Source of the DNA: Gammaproteobacteria bacterium
GTDB lineage: Bacteria; Pseudomonadota; Gammaproteobacteria; Immundisolibacterales; JAKLLR01
Length of the DNA: 50,579 bases
Direction of reading: 5' to 3'
NCBI GenBank assembly: GCA_022014175.1
Contig: JAKLLR010000003.1
Span: 1-50,579 of the forward strand
Below, piece by piece: positions 1 through 11,137 of this stretch. Within the stretch, counting starts at the first letter, position 1, and the number at the start of each line of letters is the position of its first letter. Made by a program: the position numbers and the translations under genes. A model generated the notes under the pieces. It saw only the letters and a list, made by a program, of their open reading frames with translations. It ran no database searches and was not told where the DNA came from.

Positions 1-1073
1 ACCGGAACACCCAGCTCCTTTGCCAGGCTTTTCAGATCCCTTGAGATCTGAGAGATCTCGGTGGCGCGGTTCTCTTTACTGCCCACAACCTGCATCAACT
101 GCAGATAATCCACCACGATCAGACCCAGGGGCTCCTGCCGCATCAGTCGTCGCGCCCGGGCCCGCAAATCAGTGGGCGATAGCGCCGGAGTGTCGTCGAT
201 ATAGAGCTTTGCTTCGTTCAGCAGCGCGGTGGCCGAGGTCACCCGGGGCCAGTCCTGGTCATCCAGTCGACCAGTGCGAAGTTTGTGGGCATCAATCCGG
301 CCAAGCGAAGCGATTAGCCGCATCACCAGCTGCTCCGCAGGCATCTCCATGCTGAAGACCGCCGCTGCCTTGCCGGAACGCAGTGCCGCGTGCTCCGCCA
401 GGTTCATCGCAAAGGAGGTTTTACCCATGGAGGGTCGACCCGCGACGATCACCAGATCGCCAGGCTGCAGGCCGGACGTCTTGGAGTCGAAGTCGGTGAA
501 ACCGGTGGCCAGGCCTGTGATCGGGCTGTCGGAGTTATAGAGCTCGTCGAGCCGCTCAACCGCATCGCCGATCAGCTCGGACACCGCGCGAAACCCACCA
601 CCGCCACGGGCACCGGCATCCCGAATATCGAAAACCATCCGCTCGGCGGTATCCAGTAGTTCCGGCACTTCCCGACCCTGAGGGTTGTAGCCGGCCTCTG
701 CGATCTGAACGCCGACACCGATCAGTTTGCGCACCACCGACCGCTCCCGTACGATGCGGGCGTAGGCCGCAATATTGGCTGCGCTTGGGGTGGAGGCCAC
801 CAGACTACTGAGGTAGGGTAGTCCGCCGGCCTGGTCGAGCTGGTCTGACTGGTCCAGGGCTTCCGCCAGGGTCACCACGTCGAAGGGCATCTGACGATCA
901 GCCAGACCCCGAACAGCGGCAAACAGCATGCCGTGGTCGGTGCGGTAGAAATCATCGTCGGTCAGCAGGTCAGCCACCTTATCCCAGGCGGAATTATCGA
1001 GCATCAAACCGCCGAGCACCGATTGCTCAGCCTCAATGGAGTGGGGTGGGGCCTTCAGGTCTTCGACACTCAT
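1..1073 (-). CDS. dnaB: Replicative DNA helicase DnaB (3' end cut by window)
   Basis: This is the hexameric 5'-3' helicase that unwinds DNA ahead of the replisome. The frame opens at ATG 1073 with MSVEDLKAPPHSIEAEQSVL, the usual DnaB N-terminal helical domain. It runs open to the window edge, giving about 357 codons. The RecA-like ATPase core is visible, with Walker A GRPSMGKT near residue 217 and the Walker B/H3 stretch DYLQLMQ near residue 330. Family proteins are about 450-470 residues, so roughly the last quarter lies outside the window. I see no intein in the visible P-loop region. It is the last visible gene of the rpsF-rpsR-DUF2232-rplI-dnaB run, 67 bases after rplI. Confidence 0.97.
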   Translation of the reverse strand, partial: MSVEDLKAPPHSIEAEQSVLGGLMLDNSAWDKVADLLTDDDFYRTDHGMLFAAVRGLADRQMPFDVVTLAEALDQSDQLDQAGGLPYLSSLVASTPSAANIAAYARIVRERSVVRKLIGVGVQIAEAGYNPQGREVPELLDTAERMVFDIRDAGARGGGGFRAVSELIGDAVERLDELYNSDSPITGLATGFTDFDSKTSGLQPGDLVIVAGRPSMGKTSFAMNLAEHAALRSGKAAAVFSMEMPAEQLVMRLIASLGRIDAHKLRTGRLDDQDWPRVTSATALLNEAKLYIDDTPALSPTDLRARARRLMRQEPLGLIVVDYLQLMQVVGSKENRATEISQISRDLKSLAKELGVP

Positions 1074-1140
1074 GGCCCAATTTTAGCCATTGGTCCGGCA
1101 CCCGTGCGGGAGGTGTGGAAACAACCCGCCACTCGTTACC

Positions 1141-1587
1141 CTACTCGGCAACAACCTCAACCTGAATTTCTGCCACCACGTCCGGGTGCAGGGCAATCTC
1201 CAGGGCATAGCTGCCGGTATTCCGCAGTGCGCCATTCGGCAACCGCACTTCACCCCGCTCGACCTGGTGTCCGGCCGACTCAAGGGCTGCAATGATGTCA
1301 CGCACCCCGATGGAACCAAACAGTTTGCCTTCATCCCCGGCCCGGCCGGCAATGCTGACGGCCAGACCCGCCAGCCCCTCGGCCCGGGCAGTGGCCGCAG
1401 CCAGGCTATCCGCTGCGGCTTTTTCAAGCTCGGCACGGCGGCCTTCAAATTCCGCCAGATTCGCCGCAGTGGCAAATACGGCCTTACCTTGCGGAATCAG
1501 AAAGTTACGACCAAAACCAGCCTTAACGTTGACCTGATCACCGATGTTGCCCACGTTGGGCACCTTTTCCAACAGTATGACGTCCAT
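1141..1587 (-). CDS. rplI: 50S ribosomal protein L9
   Basis: 148 residues, the normal length for L9 (E. coli 149). The N-terminal rRNA-binding domain carries the diagnostic run [19 protein letters not shown] followed by [10 protein letters not shown] long connecting helix (about residues 45-75) links it to the C-terminal domain, where [12 protein letters not shown] lies near residues 87-98. L9 sits at the base of the L1 stalk on the large subunit and helps limit frame slippage. It lies between the DUF2232 gene (29 bases upstream) and dnaB, as in many gammaproteobacteria. Confidence 0.98.
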   Translation of the reverse strand: MDVILLEKVPNVGNIGDQVNVKAGFGRNFLIPQGKAVFATAANLAEFEGRRAELEKAAADSLAAATARAEGLAGLAVSIAGRAGDEGKLFGSIGVRDIIAALESAGHQVERGEVRLPNGALRNTGSYALEIALHPDVVAEIQVEVVAE

Positions 1588-1615
1588 TCAATTCATCCCC
1601 ACTATCACGGGCACC

Positions 1616-2560
1616 CTAAGGTGCCGAACCCTGTTTCAGCTTCCTAAAATCCAGCTGGCCATCCGCCACTCCGACAAGAGCCAGAAGCACCATCGTCTGC
1701 AGCGTGGCCATAACCATCAATACATACAATGCAATCAACCAGTACCGGCTACCCTTTAGACTGGCTGTGGTCCGATGGACAATTGCCAGCCCCTGGAGGC
1801 CATACCCCAGTGCACCCAGCAGCGCCAGATTACCGGCGGCCTGAGCCGACACACCCTGACCGAAAACAGCCAGCGCGACCGCCAGACCGACCGGCAACAT
1901 CAACCACTTCGGCATCACCAGTTCGCCGAACTCCCGACGAAACCCACCGGGGTTTACCTGCTCAGCCTGCCAGCCCCGAGCCAACAGCAGGCTGCCCACC
2001 CAGGTCCCGGCTGCGCCTGCTGCCATCAATCCAGGTACCACCGGTGAAACTCTGCTCAGAGCCTCAGACAACTGGGCCTGCTGCCCCGGCTCCAGCGTCA
2101 CCAGGTCACGGATGACCGGCTCCATCTGCGCCAGCCAGACCCGGCCCAGATCGCCCATCACCGCATAACTGAGTCCTAGCGCAACCCCGGCCAGACCCAC
2201 CAGTAGCAGTAGCGCCGATGAGAGCATCGCCGTCTGCCGCAACCACAAAGCCCCGGCCACCGGCGCGGCCCAGATCAACAAGCCGTAGAGCACCGCAAAA
2301 GCAGTACCACTACCGCTCAAACCCCCAACCAGGGCCAGTAGCAACACACCGGCCAGCAACATCCCTGCAATCACCCGACTGCCCCGTCGCAAGGCGACCA
2401 GCGCCAGCCATCCGCCGCTCAGACTGGTCATGAACGGCGCAACAAATACAAGCGGGGGCACCAGCGCAAATACCGCGCCAAATACCGCCCAGAGCACACC
2501 CCGCGCCGGGGTCTCTACGACGCGGCGGGCCAGGCCCTTAAACGGGGGCATGGTCCCCAA
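1616..2560 (-). CDS. DUF2232 (YybS-like) integral membrane protein
   Basis: 314 residues with about eight strongly hydrophobic segments separated by short polar loops, for example VFGAVFALVPPLVFVAPFM near residues 26-44 and LMLPVGLAVALAVFGQGV near 223-240. An S-component-like membrane protein of the DUF2232/YybS family is commonly found between rpsR and rplI in this group of bacteria. No biochemical role is established that I know of. The position inside a ribosomal-protein operon, 16 bases after rpsR and 28 before rplI, implies co-transcription. The first residues MGTMPPFKGLARRV allow a second start at Met4. The family call rests on context and topology rather than a catalytic motif. Confidence 0.8.
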   Translation of the reverse strand: MGTMPPFKGLARRVVETPARGVLWAVFGAVFALVPPLVFVAPFMTSLSGGWLALVALRRGSRVIAGMLLAGVLLLALVGGLSGSGTAFAVLYGLLIWAAPVAGALWLRQTAMLSSALLLLVGLAGVALGLSYAVMGDLGRVWLAQMEPVIRDLVTLEPGQQAQLSEALSRVSPVVPGLMAAGAAGTWVGSLLLARGWQAEQVNPGGFRREFGELVMPKWLMLPVGLAVALAVFGQGVSAQAAGNLALLGALGYGLQGLAIVHRTTASLKGSRYWLIALYVLMVMATLQTMVLLALVGVADGQLDFRKLKQGSAP

Positions 2561-2576
2561 TCAAAGCCGCCACGAC

Positions 2577-2804
2577 TCAGCGGTGCTGATCGGTATAGGG
2601 CAGGAGTGCCAGGTATTGCGCCCGCTTTACCGCCTTCGCCAGCTGCCGCTGATAGCGTGCTTTGGTTCCGGTAATTCGGCTGGGAATAATTTTGCCGGTT
2701 TCAGTGACGAACTGCTGTAGCAGACCGACATCCTTGTAATCAATTTCGGTGATGCCTTCCGCGGTAAAGCGGCAATATTTTCTACGTCGGGTATAACGTG
2801 CCAT
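2577..2804 (-). CDS. rpsR: 30S ribosomal protein S18
   Basis: 75 residues, identical in length to E. coli S18. The conserved core reads [20 protein letters not shown], then [21 protein letters not shown]18 pairs with S6 on the platform of the 30S subunit. The N-terminus [17 protein letters not shown] keeps the single Cys common in gammaproteobacterial S18. The gene follows rpsF after 54 bases, and there is no priB between them, unlike E. coli. Confidence 0.98.
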   Translation of the reverse strand: MARYTRRRKYCRFTAEGITEIDYKDVGLLQQFVTETGKIIPSRITGTKARYQRQLAKAVKRAQYLALLPYTDQHR

Positions 2805-2858
2805 GCGTCTTGTCCTGGATATCTGTTTAACGAATGCCTGCCGGGGTCCGGGGCGCTG

Positions 2859-3440
2859 CTAAGGTTTATCGCCCTGTTCAGCGACCTCTTCTGCAGCCAC
2901 CTCCGGCACCGGGGCTTCCACCGACTCGGCTTCAGCTTCCGCTACAACCGGCTCCGGTGCCACCGCAGCGGGCTCCGGCTCGGCAACCGCCTCAGGTTCC
3001 GCCACAACGGATTCAGCCTCATCACTTTCAGCTGCAGCTTTATCCGCCGCAGCTGCTGAAGCAGCGGCTTCACGGGCTGCGCGGACTTCCGCAGATTTGC
3101 GTTCCCGGGCTTTCTCCTCTTCCACCAGCTTCATCATCGGGGAGGCCTCGGTCACCAGTTTGTCGGTACGAATCGTCAACTCCCTCAGCACAGCGTCATT
3201 AAAACGGAACAGACTGGCCAGTTCGTCCATGGCAGCCTGGGTCGCTTCCACGTTGAACAACACGTAATGCGCCTTATGCACGTCGTTGATTGAGTAGACC
3301 AGCGGACGACGCCCCCAGTCTTCAAGCCGATGGATGGTGCCGCCGTCACCTTCGATTACCGAGCGATAACGCTCGATCATGGCGGGAACCTGTTCACTCT
3401 GATCCGGATGGACCATGAAAACCACTTCGTAATGGCGCAT
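2859..3440 (-). CDS. rpsF: 30S ribosomal protein S6 with long Ala/Glu/Pro tail
   Basis: The first 100 or so residues are a normal S6 fold ([17 protein letters not shown], then [19 protein letters not shown]). The protein then continues through a charged helix (about 105-130) into a tail of about 60 residues made almost only of Ala, Glu, Val and Pro, for a total of 193 residues. E. coli S6 is 131-135 residues and also has a C-terminal glutamate tail added by RimK, so an acidic tail is precedented; this one is unusually long and Pro-rich. The start is supported by AAGGAG 8 bases upstream of ATG 3440. It is the first gene of the rpsF-rpsR-DUF2232-rplI-dnaB operon, with a promoter at 3525-3553. 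Confidence 0.96.
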   Translation of the reverse strand: MRHYEVVFMVHPDQSEQVPAMIERYRSVIEGDGGTIHRLEDWGRRPLVYSINDVHKAHYVLFNVEATQAAMDELASLFRFNDAVLRELTIRTDKLVTEASPMMKLVEEEKARERKSAEVRAAREAAASAAAADKAAAESDEAESVVAEPEAVAEPEPAAVAPEPVVAEAEAESVEAPVPEVAAEEVAEQGDKP

Positions 3441-3466
3441 TGAGACGCTCCTTTTGAGTTGGTAGC

Positions 3467-3510
3467 CACCCGCTAAAGCGGTGCAGCAAGGAGGGGCCTG
3501 TTTCAGGCCC
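3467..3510 (-). promoter_or_regulatory. Structured leader of the rpsF operon
   Basis: The 5' leader between the predicted promoter and rpsF contains two hairpins on the minus strand. One is GGGCCTG-AAA-CAGGCCC (3494-3510) with a perfect 7-bp stem. The other is a CCGC-TTTA-GCGG stem (3470-3481) extended with one bulge (3467-3483). Neither is followed by a U-run, so they look like leader structures and not terminators. In many bacteria the S6:S18 dimer represses its own mRNA by binding a leader element with a CCG motif. Autoregulation here is an inference from position and the CCG in the second hairpin, not a matched motif. Confidence 0.4.
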
Positions 3511-3524
3511 GTAAAGGCCGACGG

Positions 3525-3553
3525 ATTCTAGACAATCCCGGCCACTATTGCAA
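3525..3553 (-). promoter_or_regulatory. Sigma-70 promoter for rpsF operon
   Basis: On the minus strand a -35 TTGCAA (3553-3548), a 17-base spacer and a -10 TAGAAT (3530-3525) lie just inside and beyond the 3' end of rlmB. The -10 matches 5 of 6 consensus bases and the -35 matches 4 of 6. This would place the transcript start near 3518, about 80 bases before rpsF. Confidence 0.55.
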
Positions 3554-4303
3554 TTGGCGTTGGCGCTGAGCCTCAAACAGGAAGATACCGGCGGCTACCG
3601 ACACATTAAGGCTGCCCAGAGCCCCGACCATGGGAATGCCCGCCAGCAGGTCGCAGCGCGCCCGGGTCAGGCGTCGCAACCCCGCCCCCTCCGCGCCCAG
3701 TACCAGACCCAGAGAACCCGACAGAGCGACCTCGTAGAGCGAAGAGCCCGCCTCGGCAGCAGCCCCTACCAGAAATACGCCGGCTTCACTCATCAATTTC
3801 AAGGTGCGATCCAGATTACTCACCTGAATATAGGGCTGAAATTCGGCGGCACCGGAAGCGGTTTTTCTGGCCGCTGGAGTCAAACTCACTGAACGCTTGC
3901 GCCCAGCGATCACCGCATCCGCCCCGGCGCACTCCGCACTGCGCAGGCAGGCTCCCAGATTGCGTGGGTCCTGCACCGCATCCAGCACCAGGAATAGTGG
4001 ATCGGGGCGGCTGGTCAACATCCGCTCCAAATCAACTTCATTGCCAGCTTCCAGCGGCCGCACTCGAGCAACGACGCCCTGATGGGCACCCTCTGTCATT
4101 CGCGACAGGGTCTCGGTGGAGACCCGCTGCGGCTGCAGCCCCGCGCCCAATGCGAGCACCTCAACCTCTGCCAGTCGCTGACTCTCGCTGTTTGAAAGAT
4201 GGATCGACAGCACCCGGCCCGGGGCCTTGTGCAACACCGCATTCACCGGATGGATACCGAAAATCAGCTGCCCCTCCGGAATGCGCTGAGATTTTCCGGT
4301 CAT
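3545..4303 (-). CDS. rlmB: 23S rRNA (guanosine-2251-2'-O)-methyltransferase RlmB
   Basis: A SPOUT-class (TrmH/SpoU) methyltransferase that modifies G2251 in the peptidyl-transferase P loop. Length is 252 residues, close to E. coli RlmB (243). The N-terminal substrate-binding domain starts with IFGIHPVNAVL. The knotted catalytic domain shows motif 1 LDAVQDPRNLGACLRSAECAG (near 110-130), motif 2 LGLVLGAEGAGLRRLTRARC (near 193-212) and motif 3 IPMVGALGSLNVSVAAGIFL (near 220-240). The start overlaps the rnr stop by four bases (ATGA), so the two are translationally coupled, as in E. coli. Confidence 0.97.
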   Translation of the reverse strand: MTGKSQRIPEGQLIFGIHPVNAVLHKAPGRVLSIHLSNSESQRLAEVEVLALGAGLQPQRVSTETLSRMTEGAHQGVVARVRPLEAGNEVDLERMLTSRPDPLFLVLDAVQDPRNLGACLRSAECAGADAVIAGRKRSVSLTPAARKTASGAAEFQPYIQVSNLDRTLKLMSEAGVFLVGAAAEAGSSLYEVALSGSLGLVLGAEGAGLRRLTRARCDLLAGIPMVGALGSLNVSVAAGIFLFEAQRQRQLQ

Positions 4304-6447
4304 CCAGCCAATACCAGATCGATTTTGCGCTCGTCCAGGTCTACTCGAACGACCTGCACCTTGATGGCATCACCCACCCGGTACTGCTTGCGGCTGCGGC
4401 GGCCGATCAGGCGGTGATGTACCGCATCGAACTCGTAATAATCATTACCCAGGGCAGTCACATGCACCAGTCCCTCAATGTAGAGCTCATTCAGCTCAAC
4501 AAACAGGCCAAAGCCGGTCACCCCGCTGATCACCCCCGCAAAGGGCTGGCCAACCCGTTCCATCATAAATTCGCATTTTAGCCAGGCCACGGTGTCCCGG
4601 CTCGCCTCTTCCGCCCGTCGCTCGGTGTGGGAACAGTGTTCGCCCAGCGCCACCATGTCCGCTGGCTGGTAGATAAACCGGTTCGGCTTTTTGCCACTCA
4701 AGACATGCCGAATACCTCGGTGGACGAGCAGATCGGGATAACGCCGAATCGGCGAGGTAAAGTGCGCGTAGGCATCCAGCGAAAGTCCGAAATGGCCGTT
4801 GTTTTCCGGCACATAGACCGCCTGTTTCAGGCTCCGCAACGCGACAGTCTGGATCAGATGGCGGTCTGGCCGCTCCCGGGCCTGCTCCAGCACCTGGGCC
4901 AGATCGCCGGGAGCGGGTTCAGAACCCCCTCGCAGCTCCAGACCGAGTTCCGCCAGAAAAGCCCTCAAATCCGTAACACGCTCCTCCGCAGGGCGATCAT
5001 GCACCCGGTAGAGAGCCGGCAGCTCCGCGGCGGACAGAAACCGGGCGGCGCAACGATTGGCGGCGATCATGCACTCTTCGATCAACCGGTGAGCATCGTT
5101 CCGCACCACCGCGCAGATATTTGCGATCTTGCCGGAATCATCAAACTCAATACGGCTCTCGGTGCTATCAAAATCGATCGCTCCCCGACTGGTTTTTGCC
5201 GAAACCATGGCCTGGTAAAGTGCCCGTAACTCAAACAGATGGGGTTCCAGATGCCCCGGCACACCCTCCTTCCGCCCATCAAACAGCGCTGCCACCTGGC
5301 TGTAGGTCAGGCGGGCCTGGGAGCGCATTACCGCTGGATAGAATTGGTACTCCCCCGGCTCGCCGCCAGGGTCGATCTGCATTTCACAGACCATACAGAG
5401 GCGGTCCACCTCGGGCATCAGCGAGCAGAGCCCGTTGGAGAGCGCCTCCGGCAACATCGGTATCACCAGCTGGGGGAAATAGACCGAAGTTCCCCGGTTG
5501 CGAGCCTCCTCATCCAGGGCAGTCCCTGGTTCAACGTAATGGGAGACGTCAGCAATCGCCACGAACAGCCGCCAGCCATCACCATTCCGTTCACAGTAAA
5601 CCGCGTCGTCGAAATCCCGGGCATCTTCACCGTCGATGGTCACCAGAGGCAGATCACGCAAATCGGTTCGCCCCTGCTTTGCGTTGGCTGCGACTTCAGT
5701 GCCCCATCGTGCTGCCTCGCTCAAGGTCGCCGCAGGCCACTCCACCGGCAACTCAAACTTACGCACCGCTATCTCGGTCTCCATACCGGGGGCCAGGTGC
5801 TCTCCCAAAATCTCTACAATTTCACCCAACGGCGGCTGACGCTGATCTGGCTGGCGCAACAGCCGCACCACCGCGATCTGTTTCGCACAGACCTCCGGGT
5901 CCGCATCCGGCAGCAGAACGTCCTGACTGATGCGGCGATCATCCGCCACCAGATAACAGATATTACCGTCCCGGTGAACCCGCCCCACCAACTGCTGATG
6001 AGCCCGCTCAAGCACCTCGACGATGCCCCCTTCACGCCGCCCACGCTGATCGACTTTACGTACCTGGACCACCACCCGATCACCGTGAAAGACCCGATGC
6101 ATCTCCCGGGGTGAGAGGAACAGATCTTCACTACCATCATCTGGCCGGGCAAACCCAAAACCATCCGCATGGCCGATCACCCGACCCGGCAACAAGCCGA
6201 TATCTGTCACCGGCCCCAGCCGGTCACGACGATCCCGCAACAGTTGCCCCGCTTTTTCCATCGCAATCAGCCGCCGCCGTAGGCCCTCCCGCTCCGCCTC
6301 GTCGGCAAGACCAAGACCTTTGGCCAGCTGCTTGAAAGTCAGCATTTTCTGCCGCTCCTTCAGGTAGCTCAGGATAAATTCCCGACTGGGAATCGGGTGT
6401 TCGTATCGAGCGGCTTCCCGCCCGGCGTGGGGATCTTGTTTTCTCAT
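4300..6447 (-). CDS. rnr: Ribonuclease R
   Basis: A 3'-5' exoribonuclease of the RNB family that degrades structured RNA and takes part in rRNA and tmRNA quality control. Starting at ATG 6447 (MRKQDPHAGREA) gives 715 residues. A longer open frame reaches 6561 but would run into tRNA-Leu on the other strand, so I reject it. Visible parts are an N-terminal winged helix (about 30-80), cold-shock domains, the RNB core with active-site cluster DGEDARDFDDAVY near 275, and a C-terminal S1 domain (GVISGVTGFGLFVELNELY). It is shorter than E. coli RNase R (813) mainly because the basic Lys-rich tail is missing. No clear Shine-Dalgarno precedes 6447. Confidence 0.95.
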   Translation of the reverse strand: MRKQDPHAGREAARYEHPIPSREFILSYLKERQKMLTFKQLAKGLGLADEAEREGLRRRLIAMEKAGQLLRDRRDRLGPVTDIGLLPGRVIGHADGFGFARPDDGSEDLFLSPREMHRVFHGDRVVVQVRKVDQRGRREGGIVEVLERAHQQLVGRVHRDGNICYLVADDRRISQDVLLPDADPEVCAKQIAVVRLLRQPDQRQPPLGEIVEILGEHLAPGMETEIAVRKFELPVEWPAATLSEAARWGTEVAANAKQGRTDLRDLPLVTIDGEDARDFDDAVYCERNGDGWRLFVAIADVSHYVEPGTALDEEARNRGTSVYFPQLVIPMLPEALSNGLCSLMPEVDRLCMVCEMQIDPGGEPGEYQFYPAVMRSQARLTYSQVAALFDGRKEGVPGHLEPHLFELRALYQAMVSAKTSRGAIDFDSTESRIEFDDSGKIANICAVVRNDAHRLIEECMIAANRCAARFLSAAELPALYRVHDRPAEERVTDLRAFLAELGLELRGGSEPAPGDLAQVLEQARERPDRHLIQTVALRSLKQAVYVPENNGHFGLSLDAYAHFTSPIRRYPDLLVHRGIRHVLSGKKPNRFIYQPADMVALGEHCSHTERRAEEASRDTVAWLKCEFMMERVGQPFAGVISGVTGFGLFVELNELYIEGLVHVTALGNDYYEFDAVHHRLIGRRSRKQYRVGDAIKVQVVRVDLDERKIDLVLAG

Positions 6448-6455
6448 TGCATGGT

Positions 6456-6485
6456 TTGACAATTCAACAGATGGGGCGGTACATT
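6456..6485 (+). promoter_or_regulatory. Sigma-70 promoter for tRNA-Leu
   Basis: A perfect -35 TTGACA (6456-6461) is followed after 18 bases by TACATT (6480-6485), 4 of 6 for the -10. Transcription would begin near 6492, giving a 44-base leader before the tRNA. A small hairpin TTGCCG-CCTTT-CGGCAA (6486-6502) lies at the predicted transcript start. The promoter sits in the divergent gap upstream of rnr. Confidence 0.6.
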
Positions 6486-6535
6486 TTGCCGCCTTTCGGC
6501 AACCACCTGTCGAAAAACTGCACTTTAAAATTATT

Positions 6536-6622
6536 GCCGAAGTGGTGAAATTGGTAGACACGCTAGCTTCAGGTGCTAGTGGGGGTAACCCCGTGGAGGT
6601 TCAAGTCCTCTCTTCGGCACCA
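6536..6622 (+). tRNA. tRNA-Leu (anticodon CAG)
   Basis: 87 bases with acceptor stem GCCGAAG (6536-6542) pairing with CTTCGGC (6612-6618) and an encoded ACCA 3' end (6619-6622). The D loop holds TTGGTAG. The anticodon arm is CTAGC-TTCAGGT-GCTAG with CAG at 6570-6572, reading CUG leucine codons. A class II long variable arm (GGGG-TAA-CCCC type) and a T arm with GTTCAAG complete the cloverleaf. It lies opposite in strand to all its neighbours. Confidence 0.97.
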
Positions 6623-6745
6623 TCATACAGAGACTTTCTCCACCGCGTCAGGTCAGTCTGAACGCCTCCCCACGTACTTGGAGGAGAGACCTAAAGATCT
6701 GATGCCACTCATCCCTGCCCATTTCCCTGAAGGCTGTCCCTTAAC

Positions 6746-7471
6746 TCATTTACGAACAACCATTTTCAGCGTTGGCTTAAAATTCCAGCTACTTCTAGCT
6801 CGACTGAAACCGTGTGACTTCAGTAATTTCTCCAGGGAGTTTTTAGAAAAATAGAGCAGATGCTCGGGCGGACGAACGGCGTCCCATATCAAGGGATCTT
6901 TGATCACTGAAAAATGTGAAATATCAGGTGTGGTCAGAAATAAAACGCCATCATCTTTCAGGATTTTATGCAGCGAATCGACAAAATCATCGACCTTCGA
7001 TAAATGCTCAATAACTTCGCTGCAATATATAATATCGAATGATTTTCCCGATGCCGCCAGATCCTGAACGCTCATCGCATCAAAGCTCGCCTGAGGATAA
7101 ATCTCTCGGGCACATCTAATCGAATTTTCATCAACATCAATGCCGTATGCATCCAGGCCCAGATTTCTCGCGGCCTCTACCGCAAAGCCAGCATTACAGC
7201 CAATATCTACAAATAATTTACCAGGGGTATATTTGGCAATTTTCTTAATGCGTCTGCGGGCCCTGCGTTGTTTTGATTCCAGCTTTCCGGTGTATTGGGA
7301 TGTTTTATGATAATTTTGGTAGAAACGATTCAGATCTGTATCATCAGGCATTGGGTTAACGAAAACCATCTCACAGGCACTACATTTAAAAAGGTTATAG
7401 CCATTTTTACTGCCGAAAGGGGCGTGTTCTCCACCACCGCAGACCGGACATACATGCGTTAATTGATCCAT
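6746..7471 (-). CDS. Class I SAM-dependent methyltransferase with N-terminal zinc knuckle
   Basis: 241 residues. The N-terminus has a Cys4 pattern (CPVCGG near 9-14, then CSACEMVF near 30-37), a likely zinc site. The Rossmann methyltransferase follows, with motif I VDIGCNAGFAVEAA (near 88-101), acidic motif II IDVDEN, and EVIEHL with LKDDGVLFLTTP near 150-185, the Methyltransf_23 pattern seen in enzymes acting on sugars, lipids or quinone-like substrates. The substrate cannot be told. The gene is clearly poorer in GC than its neighbours: two 60-base lines I counted inside it are 40% GC, while flanking purA and rnr lines look well above 60%. It sits between purA and a tRNA gene, which is consistent with later acquisition. 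No integrase or duplicated tRNA end was seen. Confidence 0.88.
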   Translation of the reverse strand: MDQLTHVCPVCGGGEHAPFGSKNGYNLFKCSACEMVFVNPMPDDTDLNRFYQNYHKTSQYTGKLESKQRRARRRIKKIAKYTPGKLFVDIGCNAGFAVEAARNLGLDAYGIDVDENSIRCAREIYPQASFDAMSVQDLAASGKSFDIIYCSEVIEHLSKVDDFVDSLHKILKDDGVLFLTTPDISHFSVIKDPLIWDAVRPPEHLLYFSKNSLEKLLKSHGFSRARSSWNFKPTLKMVVRK

Positions 7472-7565
7472 GTCTGAAATTTGAGCCGATTTAACAGCTT
7501 AGTTGTTGCAGCCACACCAGACAAACAACAGTAGCAGCTATTGTGGGCGGCGAACCAACGCCAAA

Positions 7566-10053
<2,488 letters not shown>

Positions 10054-10055
10054 AA

Positions 10056-10241
10056 TTATTTAATCAGGTAGAGCAACAGAGTGCCGGCGACCATACTAGC
10101 CAAGCCGGCCAGACGAATGGCCCGATCCGGCAGTTCGGTCAGCGCCAGTAGCGCCTCCCGCAACCCCTGGGGGTTGAGAAACGGAAATAGCCCCTCTATC
10201 ACCAGATAAAGACAGAATGCTGCCAGCAAGTCGTGCCACAT
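10056..10241 (-). CDS. DUF2065 (YjeT-like) small membrane protein
   Basis: 61 residues with two hydrophobic helices (LLAAFCLYLVIEGLFPF and LAGLASMVAGTLLLYLI) joined by a short loop with NPQGLREALL. The size, the pattern and the position directly after hflC match E. coli YjeT (65 residues). Function is unknown; a link to the HflKC membrane complex is inferred only from conserved neighbourhood. Confidence 0.88.
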   Translation of the reverse strand: MWHDLLAAFCLYLVIEGLFPFLNPQGLREALLALTELPDRAIRLAGLASMVAGTLLLYLIK

Positions 10242-10270
10242 CGTTGGATCCCATTAGCATCCCAGGCAGA

Positions 10271-11137
10271 TCAGTCGACCCCCGCGCCCTGTTTAAAATA
10301 GCGAAAGAATTCAGAGTCCGGCTCCATCACGATCAGGTCACGCCCCTCTTGCAGAATCGAGCGGTAGGCCGCCAGACTTCTGTAGAAGCTGTAGAACTCT
10401 TCATCCTGGCCATAACTCTCAGCGTAGATGCGAGTTGCCTCTGCGTCACCCTCACCCCGAACGCGCTCCGCTTCGGTATAAGCGTTAGCCAGAATCACCT
10501 TGCGCTCACGATCAGCGTCCGCCCGAATCCGTTCTGACGCCTCAGCACCCTGGGAGCGCAGCTCTTTCGCCACCCGGGTTCGTTCGGCGGACATCCGGGC
10601 GTAGACCGAGCGGCTCACTTCAGGCGGCAGGTCGACTCGCTTGATCCGCACATCAATGACCTCAATACCGAAATCATGGACCTGTTCATTCGCGGCAACC
10701 CGCAAGATGTCCATGATCTCCGCCCGGTCTCCACTGACCACCGCGTTCAAGGTACGCTTGCCGAACTGACCACGCAGCAGCTCGTTGAGAATCTGACTCA
10801 GTCGATCGTCCATGTTGCCGCCGCCGGATGCAACGTGATACCGGGCCACATCCGAAATCCGCCATTTAACGAAACTGTCGACCACCACGTTTTTCAGTTC
10901 ACCGGTCTGATAGCGGACTGGGTCCGTGTCCATGGTTTGAATCCGGCCATCGTAACTCACCAGGTTATTCACGAAGGGAATCTTCAGGTGAATGCCAGGT
11001 TGGTAATCGGCACGCACGATTTCGCCAAATTTGAACTTGATCACCAGCTCCCGCTCATCCACGGTGAATACAATCATGTTCACCAGCATCAGGCTCATAG
11101 CCAGCAGAAACAGTACGGGATAGATAAATTTTTGCAT
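10271..11137 (-). CDS. hflC: Membrane protease modulator HflC
   Basis: 288 residues of the SPFH/prohibitin family. An N-terminal membrane helix (YPVLFLLAMSLMLVNMIVF) anchors it with the SPFH domain in the periplasm; the coiled C-terminal part contains ARMSAERTRVAKELRSQGAE and EGDAEATRIYAESYG. HflC pairs with HflK around the FtsH protease and controls access of membrane substrates. The start codon shares one base with the hflK stop (11137), showing tight coupling. Confidence 0.97.
   Translation of the reverse strand: MQKFIYPVLFLLAMSLMLVNMIVFTVDERELVIKFKFGEIVRADYQPGIHLKIPFVNNLVSYDGRIQTMDTDPVRYQTGELKNVVVDSFVKWRISDVARYHVASGGGNMDDRLSQILNELLRGQFGKRTLNAVVSGDRAEIMDILRVAANEQVHDFGIEVIDVRIKRVDLPPEVSRSVYARMSAERTRVAKELRSQGAEASERIRADADRERKVILANAYTEAERVRGEGDAEATRIYAESYGQDEEFYSFYRSLAAYRSILQEGRDLIVMEPDSEFFRYFKQGAGVD

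Noticed and set aside
6448..6561. N-terminal extension of rnr to 6561
   Set aside because: It runs antisense through tRNA-Leu, and the added residues do not resemble RNase R. ATG 6447 gives the family length.
6536..6745. Integration site at tRNA-Leu
   Set aside because: No repeat of the tRNA 3' end and no integrase were seen in the window.
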